Of a stretch of DNA of 35,610 bases, positions 32,414 through 35,610 are shown piece after piece. The DNA is taken from NCBI RefSeq assembly GCF_008041835.1, contig NZ_VRYE01000126.1:1-35610 (forward strand). The letters run 5' to 3'. The position numbers were made by a program, and so were the translations under genes. The notes under the pieces are model-generated. The model had not been told where the DNA came from. It was given only the letters and a program-made list of their open reading frames with translations, and ran no database searches. The DNA comes from Ectopseudomonas mendocina. Its GTDB lineage: Bacteria; Pseudomonadota; Gammaproteobacteria; Pseudomonadales; Pseudomonadaceae. Position 1 is the first letter of the stretch. Every line of letters starts with the position of its first letter.

Positions 32414-33661
32414 TCACTCATAACGCAGGGCCTCGGCAGGCTGGGTACACGAAGCACGCCAGGCAGGGTACAGGGTGGCAAAGAAGCTCAGCAGCAGTGC
32501 TGCGCTGCAGACCATGACCACGTCTGCGGTCTGCAATTGCGAGGGCAGGTAATCGATGAAATAGACATCGGCATTGAGAAACTTGATGCCCAGCAGCCGC
32601 TCGATGCCGGCGATCAGGCTGCTGATGTTCAGCGCGGCGAGAATCCCCAGCACGGCGCCGATCAAGGTGCCGACTACGCCAATCACCGTGCCCTGCACCA
32701 TGAAGATGGCCATGATCTGCCGCGGCGTGGCGCCGAGGGTGCGCAGGATGGCGATGTCGCCCTTCTTGTCGGTCACCACCATCACCAGGGTGGAAATGAT
32801 ATTGAACGCGGCCACCGCGACGATCAGCAGCAGAAGCAGGCCGATCATGGTCTTCTCCATGCGAATGGCCTGATACAGATTGCCATGCGTGCGGGTCCAG
32901 TCGCGGGCGTAGAAATCGCCGTCGAGGGTCTGGGCGATTTCCCAGGCGCTGCGCGGTGCCTGGAACAGGTCATCGAACTTCAGGCGCAGGCCCTGTACCT
33001 GATCCGGCTGCCAGCGCTGCAGGCGCGCCAGGTCGCTGATATTGGCCAGCGCCAGGGCACCGTCGATCTCACCGGCGCCGACATGAAAGATACCGGTCAC
33101 GGTAAAACGTTTGAGGCGCGGAAACATGCCGGCCGGGGTCACGGTGACCTCGGGGGCGACGAAGGTGACCTTGTCTCCGAGCTTGACGCCCAATTTGGCC
33201 GCTGCCTTGTCACCGATGATCATGGCGAAATCACCGGGCTGCAGGCTGTCGAGCCCGCCCTGCTGGAAGAAGCCATCGATGATCGAGACCTTGCGTTCCT
33301 GCTCGGGATCGATGGCATTGATCAGCACCTTCTGCACCTTGCCGTCGTGCGTCAGCAAGCCCTGCATCTGGGTGAAGGGGGCCAGCGCCTCGACGCGCGG
33401 ATGACGTTCGACCTGACGCGCCAGTGCCGGCCAGTCGCTGACCGGGGTGGCCGACTCGACCGTGGCATGCGGAATCATGCCCAGCACACGGGTGCGCATC
33501 TCGTGATCGAAGCCATTCATCACCGACAGCACCAGGATCATCACCATCACCCCTAGGGTGAGGCCGAGCATGGACGTCAGGGAAATGAAGGAGACGAAGT
33601 GGTTGCGACGCTTGGCCCGCGTGTAGCGCGTACCGATGAATACGAACAGAGGTCTGAACAT
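32414..33661 (-). CDS. lolC: Lipoprotein-releasing ABC transporter permease (first copy, LolC position)
   Basis: The product is 415 residues and closely parallels the LolE-position protein. MFRPLFVFIGTRYTRAKRR at the start and the C-terminal block from EKTMIGLLLLLIVAVAAFNII onward are almost the same in both. The periplasmic middles are clearly divergent, so this is an old duplication. Membrane segments lie near 26-48 and at three C-terminal positions. Named from order as the first gene of the three. No good ribosome binding site precedes ATG 33661, although the opposite strand has an SD-like run there. Its end overlaps the possible early lolD start. Confidence 0.88.
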   Translation of the reverse strand: MFRPLFVFIGTRYTRAKRRNHFVSFISLTSMLGLTLGVMVMILVLSVMNGFDHEMRTRVLGMIPHATVESATPVSDWPALARQVERHPRVEALAPFTQMQGLLTHDGKVQKVLINAIDPEQERKVSIIDGFFQQGGLDSLQPGDFAMIIGDKAAAKLGVKLGDKVTFVAPEVTVTPAGMFPRLKRFTVTGIFHVGAGEIDGALALANISDLARLQRWQPDQVQGLRLKFDDLFQAPRSAWEIAQTLDGDFYARDWTRTHGNLYQAIRMEKTMIGLLLLLIVAVAAFNIISTLVMVVTDKKGDIAILRTLGATPRQIMAIFMVQGTVIGVVGTLIGAVLGILAALNISSLIAGIERLLGIKFLNADVYFIDYLPSQLQTADVVMVCSAALLLSFFATLYPAWRASCTQPAEALRYE

Positions 33662-33951
33662 GTCGGAGAGATTCGGAGGAAAGAAAAACGTCCTTGTGGC
33701 AGGGCCGGATCAGCAGCCTTACACTCACAGGCAAGTCAACGCTTGCTGTGCATCGGGCCTGCTGCGTTAAAACACCTGGAAAGCCACCAGTGGCTGACAC
33801 ATTGCAGTGTGAGGCCAATGGAGCGGGCGATGCGAGTATTACGCCTTTACCATTCGTAACCGGCGCCTGCCAGGCAGTTATGGCCGGCACGCATGGCGTT
33901 CACGAGGCTTTCAACAGGGTCTTCGACCACCACTGCTTTCATGGGTTCGCC
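33662..33951. promoter_or_regulatory. Divergent intergenic region, lolC and PilZ-domain gene
   Basis: No gene is supported. On the minus strand TTGACT at about 33739-33734 is a possible -35 for lolC but has no convincing -10. A plus-strand open frame across the region lacks domain content and is a read-through extension of the PilZ-domain gene. No terminator or repeat is seen. Confidence 0.4.
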
Positions 33952-34518
33952 ATGTCGACTAACGATGTAGATGATCGCCGCGAATACTATCGTATCGAGG
34001 ATACGATCGCACTGGAATTCAGCCTGCTGTCCGGGGCCGAAGCCTATGCCAGCGACGTGCTTCACGATACCTCGCCGCTGTTCAATCTGCTCAGCGACCT
34101 GCACCTGATGGACTTCGAATCGCAGCACTTGCTGCGCCACATCAGCGAGCGTGACCGCACCCTGGCCAACTACCTGAAGGTCATCAACAAGCGCATCGAC
34201 CTGCTCGGTCAGGCGGTCGCCCAGAGCCTGCTGCGCGATATCGGCGCACCGCGTCAGGTGTCGCTGTCCGAAGGCGGCATCAGCTTCAATAACGCCCAGG
34301 CCGTGGCGCCGGGCAGCCATCTGGCGATCAAGATGGTCTTGATGCCGCAGGCGCTCGGTCTGCTGCTACGGGCCAAGGTCGTGCATTGCAGCCAGCGTGC
34401 AGATGGCCAATATGAAGTCGGTACCGAGTTCGAAGCGTTGACCGACGCACAGCGCCAGTTACTGGCTCGGCATATTCTGCAGAGACAGGCCCTGGAACGT
34501 CGCCAGGCCCGCGAATGA
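33952..34518 (+). CDS. PilZ-domain protein with cyclic di-GMP-type motif
   Basis: The product is 188 residues from ATG 33952 (MSTNDVDDRREYYRIED). The open frame extends upstream but homologous sequence begins here. The N-terminal RREYYR contains RxxxR, and RQVSLSEGGISF in the middle corresponds to the second loop (D/NxSxxG, with Ser in the first place). These are the two cyclic di-GMP contact motifs of PilZ domains, so binding is plausible but not certain. A central helical stretch (about 48-100, with HLLRHISERDRTLANYLKVI) separates them. It corresponds to PA2989, listed among P. aeruginosa PilZ proteins. The output is unknown. No ribosome binding site of note is seen. Confidence 0.85.
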   Translation: MSTNDVDDRREYYRIEDTIALEFSLLSGAEAYASDVLHDTSPLFNLLSDLHLMDFESQHLLRHISERDRTLANYLKVINKRIDLLGQAVAQSLLRDIGAPRQVSLSEGGISFNNAQAVAPGSHLAIKMVLMPQALGLLLRAKVVHCSQRADGQYEVGTEFEALTDAQRQLLARHILQRQALERRQARE

Positions 34519-34537
34519 ACGCCGCAAAGGAACCACC

Positions 34538-34846
34538 ATGTACCGCATCGCCCTGCTACTCGCCCTTCTCGCCCCTACCTCTTCCTTCGCCGACACCCTG
34601 ACCATTCCGGTAGGCAGCCAGGGCGCGGATATCGATGCCGGCAACCTGCCCCAGAAGGGGCAGTCCAAACGTTCGGTGCTGGAGCGCTTCGGTCTGGCCG
34701 ATGAGGAACACAAGCCCGTCGGCCAACCGCCGATCACCCGCTGGGACTACCGCGAGTTCAGCGTCTACTTCGAATACGATCACGTGATCAACAGCGTGCG
34801 CCACCACCGGCCGCACCACCTCGACACCGCCAAGGAGCAACAGTGA
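34538..34846 (+). CDS. Small exported protein of unknown function
   Basis: The 102-residue product begins MYRIALLLALLAPTSSFADT, a Sec signal peptide with probable cleavage after SFA (residue 18). It has no lipobox. The mature part is polar, with ERFGLADEEHKPVGQPPITRWDY and an ending rich in histidine (RHHRPHHLD). It contains no cysteines, so a disulfide-bonded fold is ruled out. AAAGGAACC precedes ATG 34538. It lies 19 bases after the PilZ-domain gene and overlaps the GDPD gene by four bases, so all three form an operon and its protein may accompany the phosphodiesterase. I do not recognise a family function. Confidence 0.85.
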   Translation: MYRIALLLALLAPTSSFADTLTIPVGSQGADIDAGNLPQKGQSKRSVLERFGLADEEHKPVGQPPITRWDYREFSVYFEYDHVINSVRHHRPHHLDTAKEQQ

Positions 34847-35562
34847 CCCTTATCTACGGCCATCGCGGCGCCAAGGGCGAAGCCCCGGAAAACACCCTCG
34901 CCAGCTTCCAGCGCTGTCTCGAGCATGGCGTCAATCGCTGCGAGCTGGATCTGCACCTGTCACGCGACGGCGAATTGATGGTGATCCACGACCCAACCCT
35001 CAAGCGCACCACCGGCCTGCGCGGCAAGGTGGTCGAGCATGACGCCGCCGAGCTGATCAAGTACGACGCGCGCAAGGGTGGCCCGGGCTGGGTACGCCCC
35101 TGCCCCATTCCGCGCCTGCAGGACCTGTTCGAGCAGTGCCAGTTCGAGCACTGGCAGCTGGAAGTTAAAAGCGCCTCGAAAGTGCGCGCCGCACGCACCG
35201 TGCTGGCCATTGCCGAACTGGTCGAGCGCTTCGGTCTGCGCGAGCAGATCACCATCACTTCCAGCTCACGTGAGGTGCTCAAGGCCGCACGCGAGCTGAC
35301 CCCACAGCTGCAACTGGGCCTGGTGGCCGAGTACGCCTGGCTCGACCCGCTGAAGGTGGCCGCCCATTACGACTGTCACCTGCTCGCCCTGAACTGGACG
35401 CTGTGCACCCCGGAGCGCCTGCTCAAGGCGCAGAAACAGGGGCTGCACGTGTCGGTGTGGACGGTCAACGAGCCGGCGCTGATGCGTCGCCTGGCCGACT
35501 TCGGTGTCGACAGCATCATCACCGACTTCCCCGGCATAGCGGTGCAGACACTACGCGGCTGA
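34843..35562 (+). CDS. ugpQ: Glycerophosphodiester phosphodiesterase
   Basis: The product is 239 residues, cytosolic (no signal peptide). GDPD motifs are complete: GHRGAKGEAPENTL (6-19) with His7, Arg8 and Glu16, CELDLHLSRDGELMVIHDP with Glu39, Asp41 and His54, then LEVKS and the C-terminal VWTVNEP and SIITDFPG. It splits deacylated phospholipids into glycerol-3-phosphate and an alcohol. The GTG start overlaps the preceding stop in GTGA. The symbol follows the E. coli cytosolic enzyme; no ugp transporter is nearby, so the label is provisional. Confidence 0.92.
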   Translation: MTLIYGHRGAKGEAPENTLASFQRCLEHGVNRCELDLHLSRDGELMVIHDPTLKRTTGLRGKVVEHDAAELIKYDARKGGPGWVRPCPIPRLQDLFEQCQFEHWQLEVKSASKVRAARTVLAIAELVERFGLREQITITSSSREVLKAARELTPQLQLGLVAEYAWLDPLKVAAHYDCHLLALNWTLCTPERLLKAQKQGLHVSVWTVNEPALMRRLADFGVDSIITDFPGIAVQTLRG

Positions 35563-35584
35563 GCCTTAACCCCCTCTCCCCCAG

Positions 35585-35610
35585 CCCCTCTCCCGCTAGC
35601 GGGAGAGGGG
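35585..35610. repeat. Perfect 26-base palindrome at the window end
   Basis: CCCCTCTCCCGCT is followed directly by its inverse AGCGGGAGAGGGG (35585-35597, 35598-35610). The window stops at the last paired base. A related element is at 11778-11800. It is a dispersed intergenic repeat in many Pseudomonas genomes. It may also serve as the terminator hairpin of the GDPD operon, but any T-tract lies beyond the window. Confidence 0.8.

Noticed and set aside
1..35610. tRNA or rRNA genes, insertion sequences, prophage, toxin-antitoxin pairs, defence genes
   Set aside because: I searched both strands for their hallmark motifs by eye and saw none.

Overview
The window reads as one end of a contig of core chromosome from a Pseudomonas species. 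The support is the GC-rich codon use, near-verbatim PilZ, AcpP, FabF and RNase E proteins, the typical pseudomonad dispersed repeats, and a gene order that from tatD onward follows the P. aeruginosa PA2957-PA2990 neighbourhood as I remember it. The species cannot be fixed by eye. I see no mobile element, phage, CRISPR array, toxin-antitoxin pair or defence island, and no convincing new system.

Left end (1-5223). Bases 1-113 are not genome. They hold a degraded Illumina Nextera P7, index and read-2 adapter, preceded by noise. Next come a repeat-like stretch and a 5'-truncated membrane acyltransferase, then DUF1285 and DUF4823 lipoprotein genes. A radical SAM gene follows that is broken by a one-base deletion inside its iron-sulfur cysteine motif. 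A TetR regulator sits divergent from a class V aminotransferase-fold enzyme.

Centre left (5224-16616). The stress-linked small RNA RgsA is followed by tatD, pilZ, holB, tmk, mltG, pabC, fabF, acpP, fabG, fabD, plsX, rpmF and yceD, all on the minus strand. Transcription starts at a strong promoter in front of yceD and runs through ribosomal protein L32, phospholipid and fatty acid synthesis, then folate, peptidoglycan, nucleotide and replication genes. Hairpins between plsX and fabD, and between acpP and fabF, look like terminators or attenuators that would let acpP be expressed at its own level. The maf-type nucleotide pyrophosphatase diverges from yceD.

Centre (16662-22912). The minus-strand group rluC, HAD phosphatase and S49 peptidase is back to back with rne. 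The rne gene has a consensus promoter and a leader of about 515 bases, probably the autoregulatory RNA element known upstream of rne in pseudomonads.

Right (22981-35562). A tightly overlapping minus-strand series, comEC, exbB, exbD, lpxK, a Trm112-like gene, kdsB, a low-molecular-weight phosphatase and murB, joins lipid A, Kdo and peptidoglycan synthesis. A DUF2062 membrane protein gene (plus strand) faces lolCDE, the lipoprotein exporter, across a bidirectional terminator. A PilZ-domain protein, a small exported protein and a glycerophosphodiester phosphodiesterase follow on the plus strand. The window stops exactly at the end of a perfect 26-base palindrome of a dispersed repeat.

The points most worth checking are the adapter, the radical SAM frameshift, the apparently leaderless yceD and rluC starts, the intergenic hairpins in the fab cluster and the rne leader.
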